DNA of 64,000 nucleotides from Planctomycetota bacterium (GTDB lineage Bacteria > Planctomycetota > Brocadiia > SM23-32 > JAKLEA01): contig JAKLEA010000005.1 of assembly GCA_022711755.1 (NCBI GenBank), forward strand, positions 186,001-250,000, read 5' to 3'. The notes beneath the pieces are model-generated. The model was not told the DNA's origin. It ran no database searches and saw only the letters and a list, made by a program, of their open reading frames with translations. The first letter of the stretch is position 1; every line of letters begins with the position of its first letter. A program made the translations under genes and the position numbers. This document shows positions 8,673 to 17,892 of this stretch, in pieces.

Positions 8673-9839
8673 ATGTCCGATGTTTTGCTTTCAGAATGCA
8701 GGAAGTATGAAACCGGCGACGTTCGCAAGGCGGTCGCGCGGAGTTTTGAGTTTCTTGAATCGCAAGGCGCATTGCCTGCGCGGGGCGCGACGGTCGTCCT
8801 GAAGCCCAACCTGCTTTCAAGCATGCACGCGCCGGACAGGATGGTCAACACGCATCCGTCGGTTATCGAGGCGGTGGCGGGCGTCCTGATCGCTGACCTC
8901 GGCTGCAAGGTTCTGATCGGGGATTCATGCTGCAACCTGACCCCGCGGGCCACCCGCAAAGCGATGGAGATCATGGGGTATCCGGGCATCGCGGAGCGCA
9001 CCGGCGCGGAGATGTGCAACTTCGACGAGGTTCAGCCCGTGGAGGTCGAGGTTGCGGGATTCGATCAACTGCAAAGCGTCCTGCTTCCAAAACCACTGCG
9101 GGAGGCTGATTACATTCTGAATCTGCCCAAGCTGAAGACGCACGGGCTGACCTTCTACACCGGGGCCGTGAAGAACACGCTCGGATGTGTGCCGGGGGAG
9201 CGCAAGAAGCGCATACACGTCGTGTCGGCGAAGGCAAGCCTGCTTTGCCGCGCACTGGTTGACGTTTTCAGCGTCGTAAAGCCAAATGCGTCAATCATGG
9301 ACGCGGTGACGGGCATGGAGGGCAACGGACCGTCAGGGGGCAGTCCGCGGGATATCGGCATGATCGCGGCGGCGACAGACGCGGTGGCGATGGACGCCGT
9401 CGGGGCGGACCTGATCGGCTACGGGCCGAGGGACATAACGACGACAATAAACGCTGCCGAACGCGGGCTGGGGACGGCGGACCTGAAGCGCATTGAGATC
9501 AAGGGCGATCCGCCGGACGCCTTCCGCGTCAGGGATTTCAGAAAACCGCTGAGCTATCATGCACCATTCGCGCTGGACTGGATGCCGCACTGGATGAGCA
9601 ACACGGTCGTGCGGTGGATATTCGAGATGAACGCCTCCATTGACATGGGCAAGTGCAAGAGATGCGAGCTTTGCCTGAAGAACTGCCCGGTTAATGCGAT
9701 CTCAGTCGAGGGGGAGGCGATGGTTGTTGACGAGGATAAATGCATCGCGTGCTTCTGCTGCGAGGAGGTTTGCCCGCACAAGGCCATTCGGGTATCCAGG
9801 AAGGGATTCGGGCGCTACCTGCCGCTGAAAAGGTTCTGA
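8673..9839 (+). CDS. DUF362 protein with two C-terminal 4Fe-4S clusters
   Basis: 388 residues. The ATG at 8673 follows an AGGGAG; an in-frame TTG at 8655 lies before that site and is not used here. Residues 1-300 match DUF362: VVLKPNLLS, LIGDS near residue 85, LPKLKTHG near 155 and GNGPSGG near 215. Residues about 318-372 hold two ferredoxin motifs, CKRCELCLKNCP and CIACFCCEEVCP. Such proteins are thought to work as iron-sulphur redox proteins, but no substrate is settled for the family. The short aromatic/hydrophobic stretch between the two parts may associate with the membrane. It is divergent from the mannosidase gene and convergent with the PAS kinase, so it is probably monocistronic. Confidence 0.88.
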   Translation: MSDVLLSECRKYETGDVRKAVARSFEFLESQGALPARGATVVLKPNLLSSMHAPDRMVNTHPSVIEAVAGVLIADLGCKVLIGDSCCNLTPRATRKAMEIMGYPGIAERTGAEMCNFDEVQPVEVEVAGFDQLQSVLLPKPLREADYILNLPKLKTHGLTFYTGAVKNTLGCVPGERKKRIHVVSAKASLLCRALVDVFSVVKPNASIMDAVTGMEGNGPSGGSPRDIGMIAAATDAVAMDAVGADLIGYGPRDITTTINAAERGLGTADLKRIEIKGDPPDAFRVRDFRKPLSYHAPFALDWMPHWMSNTVVRWIFEMNASIDMGKCKRCELCLKNCPVNAISVEGEAMVVDEDKCIACFCCEEVCPHKAIRVSRKGFGRYLPLKRF

Positions 9840-9853
9840 TCGGGAGCGAGTCG

Positions 9854-12800
9854 TCAGAAGGGATGCCCGCCGGGATGAGTCCCGCCGGGATGGGGTCCGC
9901 CGCGCGGGGGCGGGCCGTGAGGAGCCGCCGGGGCTTCGTCCGGACGGGGGGGGGTGAAAGGTATCCTGAGGCTGAAGGTCGAGCCTTTGCCGGGTCGGCT
10001 TGACAGTTCGATGAAGGAGCCGAGAAGTCCAGCCAGACGGTTGGCCACGGCAAGACCCAGCCCCATGCCGCCGAAAGCGCGCGTCCGGGAGCTGTCGGCC
10101 TGGACGAAGGCGTCCATGATCCTTTCCCGCCTGTCGCGCGGAATGCCTACCCCGGTGTCGCTGACGCTGATTCTGACGGCGTTCTTCTCACGCGACGCCT
10201 TGATTGAGACCCCCCCCTTGTCCGTGAATTTGACGGCGTTCTGGATGAGATGCGCGACTATCGAACGCAGGTGTCCCTCGTCGGTTTCGATAATTTCGGG
10301 GATCGCCTTGTCAATCGTCACGGTCAGTTCGACGCCCTTTTTCTCAGCCAGCGGGCGATGGATTTCAGCCAGTTCCGCGACGCAGACCGCCACGTTGGTC
10401 GGGGCCGGGGCGGCTTTTACTCTGCCGGCCTCTATGTCCGCGATTGTAAGCACATTCTGCGATATATTGAACAACTGTTTGCCGTTTTCCCTGATCGTGT
10501 CCGCCCACTGCGCGTGTTCGCCGGGCAGGGATGCCGAAACCAGCATTTCGGCGAAGCCCATAATGACATGAATGGGGGTGCGGAATTCATGGCTGACGGT
10601 CGCGATGAACTCGCTCTTCATGCGGCTTGCCTCTTCGGCGGCTTTTCGGGCCTGAACAAGGTCGGTGACGTCCGTTCCTGTAAGAATAGCCCCCGCGTAG
10701 ACGCGCCCGGAGAATAACGGATGCACGCGCAGGGAGACGGATCTGTTCCCGAATTCCACGACTGCCTTGAGGGGGTCGTGACGCCCTTGGTGGAATTCCT
10801 TCAACAGATCGGCAAGCCTGTCCTGGGATTCGCCGGGATGGAACGGAAGAACCGGACGCCCGATGATCTTGTCTCGCTCGGCGTCCATGACGGTAAGGAA
10901 GTAGGAATTGACCTCCGATACGCAGTCATCCGGTCCGACCAGGACTATCATGGAATCCACGCCCTCAATAATAGTCCTCAGTTTCACGGCCTCCTGCTCT
11001 ACGCGGGCGCGCAGGGCTTCAACCTCGGTGAGCATTCGCATGGAGGAGGAGCGCGCGTCCTCCAGTTCAATGTTCCTGCGCTCCAGTTCCATGGCGTATC
11101 GGCGTATCTTGTCCGTAATGTCCTTAAGGTCCGTTATATCGCGCGCTATGCCGCAGAGACCCGTGATCCGTCCGCCGCTGTCGCACATGGGGACCTTGAT
11201 CATCTGAACTGTGCGATCCTCCCCGGCGACATTGAATACCTGCTCCTCCTCCGCGATTTCTCCACGCAAGACAATGGAATCCATGGCATTTATCTTGCGG
11301 GCGGTTTCAGGATCGAAGATTTCCTTGCATGTGCTGCCGATCATGCGTTCCGCCGGGACGCCGAAAAGGTGTTCGGTAGCGGGGTTGACCTGGACGTAGC
11401 GCCCTTCGATATCCTTGATGTATATGGCGTCGCGGGCGGATTCAAAGATCGTCCGGAAACGCTCTTCGCTCTCCCTTAGCGCGTCCTCGGCCTGGCGGCG
11501 TTCGGAGATGTCGCGGCTGTTGACCACGATGCCGTTCACGCTCGGATTATCCAAAAGGTTCATCCCTACCGCTTCCACCCAGACCCAGGAGCCGTTCTTG
11601 TGCCGGGCGCGGAATTCCACGCGTTCGACGCCTGCGTCTCCTTTCAGAAGTTTCTCAAGCTGTTGCCGGACGCGCCCGACGTCCTCTTCTTTTATATAAG
11701 CAAGCGAATTCGTCCCAACCAATTCTTCTGCCTTGTACCCCAGGACGTTTTCCACGGCCGGGCTTTCATATATGACCTCTCCATCAGGTCTCATAATCAT
11801 CACCATATCGGACGAGTTCTGCACGAGGGAGCGGAAACGGATTTCGCTCTCTGCCAGTTGCTTTTCGGCGTTCTTGCGCCCGGTGACGTCGGCAGCCGTG
11901 AATAATACGGAAACCGGTCTGCCGTCGGAGTCTTTGACGGGTTGGACGCTTGTGCGGAACCATCGCAGTTCCCCGCGGATGTCAATCCCGGTTTCCAGTT
12001 CCCTCCCCTCCCCGCTGTCCATGACTTCGCCTACGAACTGCCTGAGATCGGCTGCCTCATCGGTATCGAAGATTTTTTCAACCGGATTTCCTATAAGTTC
12101 AGCCGGCGGTCTGCCAAGCTTCGCCCCGGCCATTCGGTTTGCATAAAGGATATGCCCTGTGCGGTCGAGCGTGAAGACGGCCTCATCCGTGCTTTCCACG
12201 AGGGTGCGATAAAGCTCCTCGCTCTCGCGCAGGGCCTGTTCCGCCTGGAAGCGCGCAATTGCGGAGCTGACCTCGTGTCCTATTGTTATTAGGATGTCTT
12301 TGTCGGCCTGGGAGAATGGAGCGGCCCGCCCGGAAGCCAGATTCAATGCCCCGATGACCTCCGACTTTGAAAAAAGCGGGATGCTGGCGATGGACTTCAA
12401 TCCCCATGGATCGGAGAGTCGCTCGGTCAGTATTCCCTGCGGGGCTTCGACAAAGAGCGGCTCTCCGTCGCACAGGACGCGGTTGTATGGCTGAAGATCA
12501 ACCGGGATATTGCCAAATTCCTCTTTGAATTCGGCAGGGAGCGTATTCGTGGCGACAACCAGCCTTGCCGTGCGCGACGAGTCAATCATATAGATGCCGC
12601 CGGAGTCGAACCTTGTCAGCGCGATGGCGGAATCCAGGATTTCGGCGAGGAGTTCCCTGAGATCGCGGGCCTGATTTCCGGCGGAGATGACGCGGTTGAG
12701 GATTTCCAGCCTGCGATTGTATTCCCGTATCTCGGCCTCGGCTCTCTTGCGCGGGGTTATATCGCGCCCCAGTGAAACCGTTCCCATTGAGTTGCCGTTT

Positions 12801-15064
12801 TCGTCAATGAGGTTTCTCGAATACCAGGAGATGATCTTCTCCTGGCCGGATTTCGCGCGGATGGTCGTCTCAAAGTCCTCCACGGTGTCGGCGCCTTCAA
12901 TCGCCTTCGCCGCGGAGCGCGTTATCTCTTCACGATAACTCTCATCCGGATACAGCCATTCCCATACATTGTTGTGTCCGACGCATTCATCCTTTAGGTA
13001 TCCGCTTATGGCCTCCGCAGCCTTGTTCCAGAGAACGACCCTGCCCTCCGTGTCCACGACGTCAAGCCAGACGTTGGCGTTCTGCACCACCAGATTCAGG
13101 AACTGGCTCAGCCTTCGTATCTCCTCCTCTGAACGTCGCCGCTCCGTCACGTCGCGGAAGAGACCCATCAGGCATTTCCTACCGTCCAATGTGATGGGTG
13201 AAGCGTTAACATCTACATAAAAGATTGATCCGTCTTTGCACAGTACGGGCGTGTCTTTGGAGACAGGGGCTTCTCCCGTAACCTGCTTTCGGAAGTTGAC
13301 CATTACGATGGGAAGCGAGTTCTTCGGGTGAATATCGGCGACTGTGAGCCTTTTGACCTCCTCCTCTGAATATCCGAGCATCGCGCAAAGCGCCTTGTTG
13401 CAGGCAAGGAACCTGCCTGACTCTATTTCCGCTATGAGTATACCGTCCGTCGCATTCTCAAAGATCGCCCTGAGTCGCTCTTCGGATTGTTTAATCGCGT
13501 CTTCCGCCCTTGCCCTCTCGGTTATGTCGTCAACCATCTCAATCGCGCCGGAGACGTTGCCGTCGTGATCTCGGAGGGGGGAGGAGATGATGCGGTATCG
13601 GCGGATTTCGCATCCCTGGGGCGTTTCCGTGACGTCTTCGTGGACAAGCCCGTCCCGGATGGTCTTGCAAGTCGGACAGTAGGAGCAGATTTCATCGCGC
13701 GGGGGATTGTTGAAGGTCTTGTAGCAGATCGGTTTCTGCGAGACGTCAATGTCCGGGAACCATTGCCGCATCTGCCTGTTCAGGGACAGGATGCGCATAT
13801 CCTTGTCAATGATAGAGATTCCGACTCCAATATTGTCAACGACGCTGCGGAGCATCTGCTCCGACTGGCGCAGGGCTGCCTCGTTCTTCTTGCGCCTTGT
13901 TATGTCCCTGACGACAATTTGTATGCACTGTTTCCCTTCAATAGTCGTCAGGCGCGAGCCGACCTCGATGTTGATTCTGGTTCCGTCCTTCTTTATGGCG
14001 ACGGTCTCATATCTTGCGGGCGCGCCTTCCTCGGCGAGTCGCGCTTTCATGAAGCTGCGGATCCTGGGCAACTCCTCAGGCGCTATGACAAGATCAGGAC
14101 CTTTGCCAAGCATCTTCTCCGGCTCGTATCCGAATATCCCTGCGAATGTTTTATTGACCCAATAGTTCTTTCCCTCCACGGTCAGGGCGACGCCCTCGGA
14201 CATTCCCTCGGCGAGATTTCGGAACTTGCGCTCGCTGTCGGCCAGGGCTTCTCCGGCCTCGACCTGAGCGGTTATGTCGCGCACAGTTCCCTGGGCCGCA
14301 TATTCCCCCTCGAAGGTGATTGCCGACACGGAGAACTGGCAGTGCTTCACCTTGCCGCCGGGGGTGATGCTGCGGGCCTCGAAGAACGTCGGCGCCGGCT
14401 CGCCTTTCAGACGCTTCGCCCCAATCTCGATAAGTCTAGGGCGGTCTTCCGGATGAATGAAGTCGTACGGGTTCGACTTCAAAAGGGATTCGCGGTCGGT
14501 ACCGGCAATTTCGCAGAGGGCGGGATTCACGTAAAGGAAGCGGTCTCCGCGCGTGACGTAGATACCGCCGAACGCGGTCTCTGCGAGGCGCACGTAGCGG
14601 AGGTAGGCCTCCGTGAAGCGCTTCTGCAGCGCGTCCTCGCCCTCCGCGCCGCGGAAGAGTCCGACGACCCTGTCGTCCGTCAGGAAGGCCGTGGCGACAA
14701 CGCGCAGCTCCTCGCCGTTCTTCGCCCGGAGTCTCCAGGGCACATTCTCGGCATGGCCGTTCTCGACTATGGATCGGAACATGGCCATGTTCTGTTCCGT
14801 GTCTTCGGGGAAATTCAGATGGCCGAATTCAGTGCCGAGCAGTTCTTCCCTCGAGAATCCCGTCAGGTCGCAGCAGGCTCGATTGACGTCAATTGGCCTG
14901 CCCTGAAGGTCGGCGATGATTATTGGAATCCGGCTTGATTCGATAAGGTCCTGCTGAACCGCCCAGACGCGCTTCATCTGCTCGGCCATGGCCGTTTCGC
15001 GCTTGCCCGCTTCTTCAAGCTGCCGCGCGAGCGCTTCAACGTTGTCTTTCTTTTTCGACGCCAC
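9854..15064 (-). CDS. Giant hybrid-free sensor histidine kinase: ten PAS domains, one GAF
   Basis: 1736 residues starting at a GTG with only a weak ribosome site. Approximate layout: short coiled coil 1-35; PAS at 36-140, 156-270, 281-392, 403-516, 530-642, 652-774; GAF 785-942; PAS at 950-1065, 1075-1190, 1200-1312; coiled coil 1315-1360; PAS 1360-1472; HisKA with SHEFRTP (His near 1491); HATPase with N-box HLIQNAVKFT near 1605, DTGVGIP near 1637 and GMGLGLAVAN near 1667. The fourth PAS carries four cysteines between about 447 and 466 (CYKTF, then CSYCPTC), which may bind a metal or haem. There is no transmembrane segment and no receiver domain, so it is a cytosolic sensor whose partner regulator is elsewhere. 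The tail after 1700 is rich in Pro, Gly and His. A run of nine C in the coding strand (9946-9954) lies in that tail. Confidence 0.95.
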   Translation of the reverse strand: MASKKKDNVEALARQLEEAGKRETAMAEQMKRVWAVQQDLIESSRIPIIIADLQGRPIDVNRACCDLTGFSREELLGTEFGHLNFPEDTEQNMAMFRSIVENGHAENVPWRLRAKNGEELRVVATAFLTDDRVVGLFRGAEGEDALQKRFTEAYLRYVRLAETAFGGIYVTRGDRFLYVNPALCEIAGTDRESLLKSNPYDFIHPEDRPRLIEIGAKRLKGEPAPTFFEARSITPGGKVKHCQFSVSAITFEGEYAAQGTVRDITAQVEAGEALADSERKFRNLAEGMSEGVALTVEGKNYWVNKTFAGIFGYEPEKMLGKGPDLVIAPEELPRIRSFMKARLAEEGAPARYETVAIKKDGTRINIEVGSRLTTIEGKQCIQIVVRDITRRKKNEAALRQSEQMLRSVVDNIGVGISIIDKDMRILSLNRQMRQWFPDIDVSQKPICYKTFNNPPRDEICSYCPTCKTIRDGLVHEDVTETPQGCEIRRYRIISSPLRDHDGNVSGAIEMVDDITERARAEDAIKQSEERLRAIFENATDGILIAEIESGRFLACNKALCAMLGYSEEEVKRLTVADIHPKNSLPIVMVNFRKQVTGEAPVSKDTPVLCKDGSIFYVDVNASPITLDGRKCLMGLFRDVTERRRSEEEIRRLSQFLNLVVQNANVWLDVVDTEGRVVLWNKAAEAISGYLKDECVGHNNVWEWLYPDESYREEITRSAAKAIEGADTVEDFETTIRAKSGQEKIISWYSRNLIDENGNSMGTVSLGRDITPRKRAEAEIREYNRRLEILNRVISAGNQARDLRELLAEILDSAIALTRFDSGGIYMIDSSRTARLVVATNTLPAEFKEEFGNIPVDLQPYNRVLCDGEPLFVEAPQGILTERLSDPWGLKSIASIPLFSKSEVIGALNLASGRAAPFSQADKDILITIGHEVSSAIARFQAEQALRESEELYRTLVESTDEAVFTLDRTGHILYANRMAGAKLGRPPAELIGNPVEKIFDTDEAADLRQFVGEVMDSGEGRELETGIDIRGELRWFRTSVQPVKDSDGRPVSVLFTAADVTGRKNAEKQLAESEIRFRSLVQNSSDMVMIMRPDGEVIYESPAVENVLGYKAEELVGTNSLAYIKEEDVGRVRQQLEKLLKGDAGVERVEFRARHKNGSWVWVEAVGMNLLDNPSVNGIVVNSRDISERRQAEDALRESEERFRTIFESARDAIYIKDIEGRYVQVNPATEHLFGVPAERMIGSTCKEIFDPETARKINAMDSIVLRGEIAEEEQVFNVAGEDRTVQMIKVPMCDSGGRITGLCGIARDITDLKDITDKIRRYAMELERRNIELEDARSSSMRMLTEVEALRARVEQEAVKLRTIIEGVDSMIVLVGPDDCVSEVNSYFLTVMDAERDKIIGRPVLPFHPGESQDRLADLLKEFHQGRHDPLKAVVEFGNRSVSLRVHPLFSGRVYAGAILTGTDVTDLVQARKAAEEASRMKSEFIATVSHEFRTPIHVIMGFAEMLVSASLPGEHAQWADTIRENGKQLFNISQNVLTIADIEAGRVKAAPAPTNVAVCVAELAEIHRPLAEKKGVELTVTIDKAIPEIIETDEGHLRSIVAHLIQNAVKFTDKGGVSIKASREKNAVRISVSDTGVGIPRDRRERIMDAFVQADSSRTRAFGGMGLGLAVANRLAGLLGSFIELSSRPGKGSTFSLRIPFTPPRPDEAPAAPHGPPPRGGPHPGGTHPGGHPF

Positions 15065-15137
15065 GCCGGTTCCCGTCCGGTTGAGAATCCGCTGCCCGTT
15101 TGTCCGCGCGTCTTCAGTCCGGAATCGTAAAGAAGTG

Positions 15138-15167
15138 ATTATATACGTTGCCGACGTGATTCATCAA
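15138..15167 (-). promoter_or_regulatory. Candidate promoter of the PAS kinase gene
   Basis: Minus strand: TTGATG (15167-15162), 18-base spacer, perfect TATAAT (15143-15138). The leader to the GTG at 15064 would be about 65 bases. Confidence 0.5.
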
Positions 15168-15181
15168 TGAGGCTGTTGATG

Positions 15182-15221
15182 AAAAAAAAGAGGGGCTTCC
15201 CGGGCGTCCGGGAAACCCCTC
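15182..15221 (-). terminator. Rho-independent terminator after the Gfo/Idh/MocA gene
   Basis: Stem arms at 15190-15203 and 15208-15221 (GAGGGGCTTCCCGG with CCGGGAAACCCCTC) pair in 13 of 14 positions around a GCGT loop. Read leftwards the stem is followed by eight T (the A-run 15182-15189), the classic form for the minus-strand gene ending at 15252. A shorter T-run at 15225-15229 on the other side could make it bidirectional. Confidence 0.85.
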
Positions 15222-15251
15222 GCATTTTTAGCAATCGCTTTCGGCTGAGCG

Positions 15252-16262
15252 CTAAACCTTTTCCGGCCTGCCGCTCAGGGCCGAACGGCGTTCGGCGTCC
15301 GCCACCTGGATGGACATGGCGGAAGACCTGGGCATGCAGCGCGCCGGGGCCTGGCCCTTGTTTATGCACTCGATGAAGTAGGTTATCTCGTGCAGGTAGC
15401 CGTCCCCGGGAAGTATTTCGGGGGTCTTCTCCCCATCCTGCGTGACCTCCACCAGCGCCGGGGAGAAGCGCGAGTCGTAGCGTATGTGCCCCTTCTCGAA
15501 GACGGCGAGATAGGCCATGTGGAAGCCGCCGCCGAGGCACCAGTTGCCGGTGGTGGTGACGATCTTGTCCAGACCGTAATTGTATTGCGTGACAACCGCA
15601 TCAATCTCGCTGCTGGGGCCTTTCACGCCCTGGCTTGAGACTGATTCGGGCTTCCCGAAGAGGGAGACCACGAAGTCAACGTCATGGACATGAAAGTCAA
15701 GCAGCGCGCCGCCGCTCATGTCGCCCTTCAGGAACCAGTTCTGCCATCCCCAGCGCGGGGGGCCTGAAAAGCGCCACATTTCAAGGCTGATCAGCCTGCC
15801 CAGCCTGCCGGAGTCAAGCGTCTGCTTCAGGTGAACGTAGTCCGGCCAGAAGCGGATGCACTGCGCGATCATCAGCGTCCTGCCGGTCTTCTCAGCCGCC
15901 TCGACCATCGCCATCGCGTCGGCGGGGGTGCGGCCCATCGGCTTTTCGCAGATGACGTGCTTGCCGGCGTTCAGGGCTTTGACTGCGCAATCCTTGTGTA
16001 CGGGCGTCGGCGTGCAGATGTCAACGGCGTCAATCCCCGGGTCAGCCAGCATTTTATCGAAATCCGTGTAGACCTTCGTCTTCTTCGGATCAAGGACGCC
16101 GCCGCCGGTTCCGAGGTTGATCTCCTGCTTGCTCTGGCCGAGTTTAAGTTTCTCGGGATCAATGTCGAAGACGGCGACTACTTCCGCGCCGTCGAGTTTA
16201 TTGTAGATTCCGAGGTGCATGTTGCCCATGCCGCCCAAACCGACTAATGCCATGCGCGCCAT
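15252..16262 (-). CDS. Gfo/Idh/MocA family oxidoreductase
   Basis: 336 residues, ATG preceded by GGGAGG. The N-terminal Rossmann fold has the NAD(P) loop GLGGMGN at residues 8-14 and acidic DIDPEKL after the second strand, suggesting NAD(H). HVICEKPMG near residue 100 is the family EKP motif with the catalytic Lys, and LLDFHVHDVDFV near residue 187 supplies the HxxxD catalytic pair. Enzymes of this family oxidise or reduce sugars, inositols or their derivatives; the substrate cannot be read. It follows the phosphofructokinase gene by 42 bases and is closed by the strong terminator at 15182-15221, so the two are probably cotranscribed. Confidence 0.9.
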   Translation of the reverse strand: MARMALVGLGGMGNMHLGIYNKLDGAEVVAVFDIDPEKLKLGQSKQEINLGTGGGVLDPKKTKVYTDFDKMLADPGIDAVDICTPTPVHKDCAVKALNAGKHVICEKPMGRTPADAMAMVEAAEKTGRTLMIAQCIRFWPDYVHLKQTLDSGRLGRLISLEMWRFSGPPRWGWQNWFLKGDMSGGALLDFHVHDVDFVVSLFGKPESVSSQGVKGPSSEIDAVVTQYNYGLDKIVTTTGNWCLGGGFHMAYLAVFEKGHIRYDSRFSPALVEVTQDGEKTPEILPGDGYLHEITYFIECINKGQAPARCMPRSSAMSIQVADAERRSALSGRPEKV

Positions 16263-16304
16263 CGTAACCTCCCGGCTGCAAGAGCCTTTCCTGTTGAAAA
16301 ACGA

Positions 16305-17684
16305 TCAATAGAACAAAGAGTTGATGTACTCGGCCTTCTTCGCGCCGATGAACAGGTCGCTGTCAACGTCAACGAGCCTGACGCGGACGACTTCCTTGCC
16401 GTTGGCGTCCTTTGTGACGACCGACGGGTCATGGAAGCCTATCGGGACAACCTCGTCATTCTGGTAGCCGACCATGCGGCCGCCCTGGTCGTCCAGGAGC
16501 AGTTCCATCGCCTTTACGCCCAGCCTGGTGCAGAGCCTGACGTCGAAGGCGCTCGGATCTGTGCAGCGCAGCTCGTATCCGACCTGCTTGAAAACCGGCT
16601 TGGCCTTCTTGTCCCGGGCGTTGATCTCCTTCTGGAGGATTCCGCCGATGGCCAGATCGGTCACGCGCGGGTTGCCGTGTTCGTCGTAGGCAAGGGGGAT
16701 GTCCTCGCTCAACCCCTTGATGAGACCCATCTTCGGCTTGCCGTCCGCGTCGCGCTCTACGATGACGGTGTTCAGGTTGTAGGCAAGACCTTCCGCGACG
16801 ACCAGCACGCCCCAGTTCAGGCCACGCTCGCGGCGGGCCTTGATAAGGTCAACCTGCTGCTGGACCAGAGTCGCAATGTCCAGCGCCAGGTCCATGTCGT
16901 CCGCGCCGGACATCTGGCCGGTGATTGACTTGTTGAGGTCAAGCTGCGCCCCGCGCAGGCGGGTCGCCCCGGCGCAGCGCATGAGTTCGTCCTTCGCCGC
17001 CTTGGCAGTCAGGGGGTCATCGCTCTTGGCGAATGTCTCAAGGCTCTGCATGCCGAAGACCTGGAAGGTCTCGCGGATAAGCGTGCGGTGGACTCCGGCG
17101 GCAAGGCCGGCGCGGAAGGCCAGCGAGCCGCTCTGCCTTCCCATCAGCTCAGCGACCACCCAACGGCCGGCGGATCTGGCGTCCGTGGCCAGGTCGGCGA
17201 GGATGTCCGCCGCGACGCCGACAGCCGTGTCGTGCCCAAACGTGATGTCCGTGGCGGGCAGGTCGTTGTCAATCGTCTTGCAGACGTGAACGCAGGGGAT
17301 GCCGGACTCGTTGAGGCGGCGCGCGGTTCCGAGCGTGTCATCGCCGCCGATTGTGACAAGGCCTCTGACGCCCAGCTTCGCCAGGACATCATGGATTATA
17401 GCGAATTCGTCCTTTTCAGCGGTTTTCGACGGGCGTTTGCGGCTCGTGCCGATGCAGATGCCGCCGCGCCGGAGCAGTTCGCCGACGTATTCCGGGCTTA
17501 GAACCCGGTGATTGCCGGAGATCAGCCCCTCGCAACCGCTCAGGAACCCGAGGGTTTCAACCCCCGCTTCCGCTGCGGCCAGGGCAGCGCCCCTGATGAC
17601 CGAGTTGATACCGGGGGCGGGACCGCCGCCGACGATTATGCCGACCTTGTTTCGTTTTTCGGGCTTGCAGCACGCATCCGCCAT
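16305..17684 (-). CDS. 6-phosphofructokinase, pyrophosphate-type active site
   Basis: 459 residues; AAGGAG lies upstream of the ATG. The phosphofructokinase A fold is clear: GGGPAPGINSVI near residue 19, GGDDT at 113-117, CKTIDND at 135-141 and the MGRQSG substrate loop near 180. The two positions that separate donors both have the pyrophosphate form: Asp in GGDDT, where ATP enzymes have GGDGS, and Lys in KTIDND, where ATP enzymes have GTIDND. The enzyme should therefore make fructose 1,6-bisphosphate from fructose 6-phosphate and PPi, reversibly, in central carbon metabolism. It is longer than the 320-residue bacterial ATP enzymes. It is probably cotranscribed with the Gfo/Idh/MocA gene from the promoter at 17788-17816. 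Confidence 0.9.
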   Translation of the reverse strand: MADACCKPEKRNKVGIIVGGGPAPGINSVIRGAALAAAEAGVETLGFLSGCEGLISGNHRVLSPEYVGELLRRGGICIGTSRKRPSKTAEKDEFAIIHDVLAKLGVRGLVTIGGDDTLGTARRLNESGIPCVHVCKTIDNDLPATDITFGHDTAVGVAADILADLATDARSAGRWVVAELMGRQSGSLAFRAGLAAGVHRTLIRETFQVFGMQSLETFAKSDDPLTAKAAKDELMRCAGATRLRGAQLDLNKSITGQMSGADDMDLALDIATLVQQQVDLIKARRERGLNWGVLVVAEGLAYNLNTVIVERDADGKPKMGLIKGLSEDIPLAYDEHGNPRVTDLAIGGILQKEINARDKKAKPVFKQVGYELRCTDPSAFDVRLCTRLGVKAMELLLDDQGGRMVGYQNDEVVPIGFHDPSVVTKDANGKEVVRVRLVDVDSDLFIGAKKAEYINSLFY

Positions 17685-17787
17685 CGCGCAAATCTCCTTG
17701 CATGACAGAATATGATTTTAATGCAGACTTCCATCGGACCGCCGCTCCGCGCGACGATGCCGACACCCTCTTGGGGCAGGGGCGTTT

Positions 17788-17816
17788 CTTGTATCATTGA
17801 GCGGACGGCAAGTCAA
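17788..17816 (-). promoter_or_regulatory. Candidate promoter of the phosphofructokinase gene
   Basis: Minus strand: TTGACT (17816-17811), 17-base spacer, TACAAG (17793-17788). The leader to the ATG at 17684 would be close to 100 bases. Just beyond it, GGCGCAGAAAGC occurs twice in tandem near 17818-17842. Confidence 0.4.
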
Positions 17817-17892
17817 GGCGCAGAAAGCGGCGCAGAAAGCGGCGGGATGGAGGATGCGCCAGATTCGGCCGGCCCATTCGGGCATCACGCAT

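Noticed and set aside
13487..14938. 483-residue open frame on the plus strand opposite the PAS kinase
   Set aside because: The minus-strand kinase has ten recognisable PAS domains across this stretch. The plus-strand frame has no motif and is explained by high GC and codon bias.
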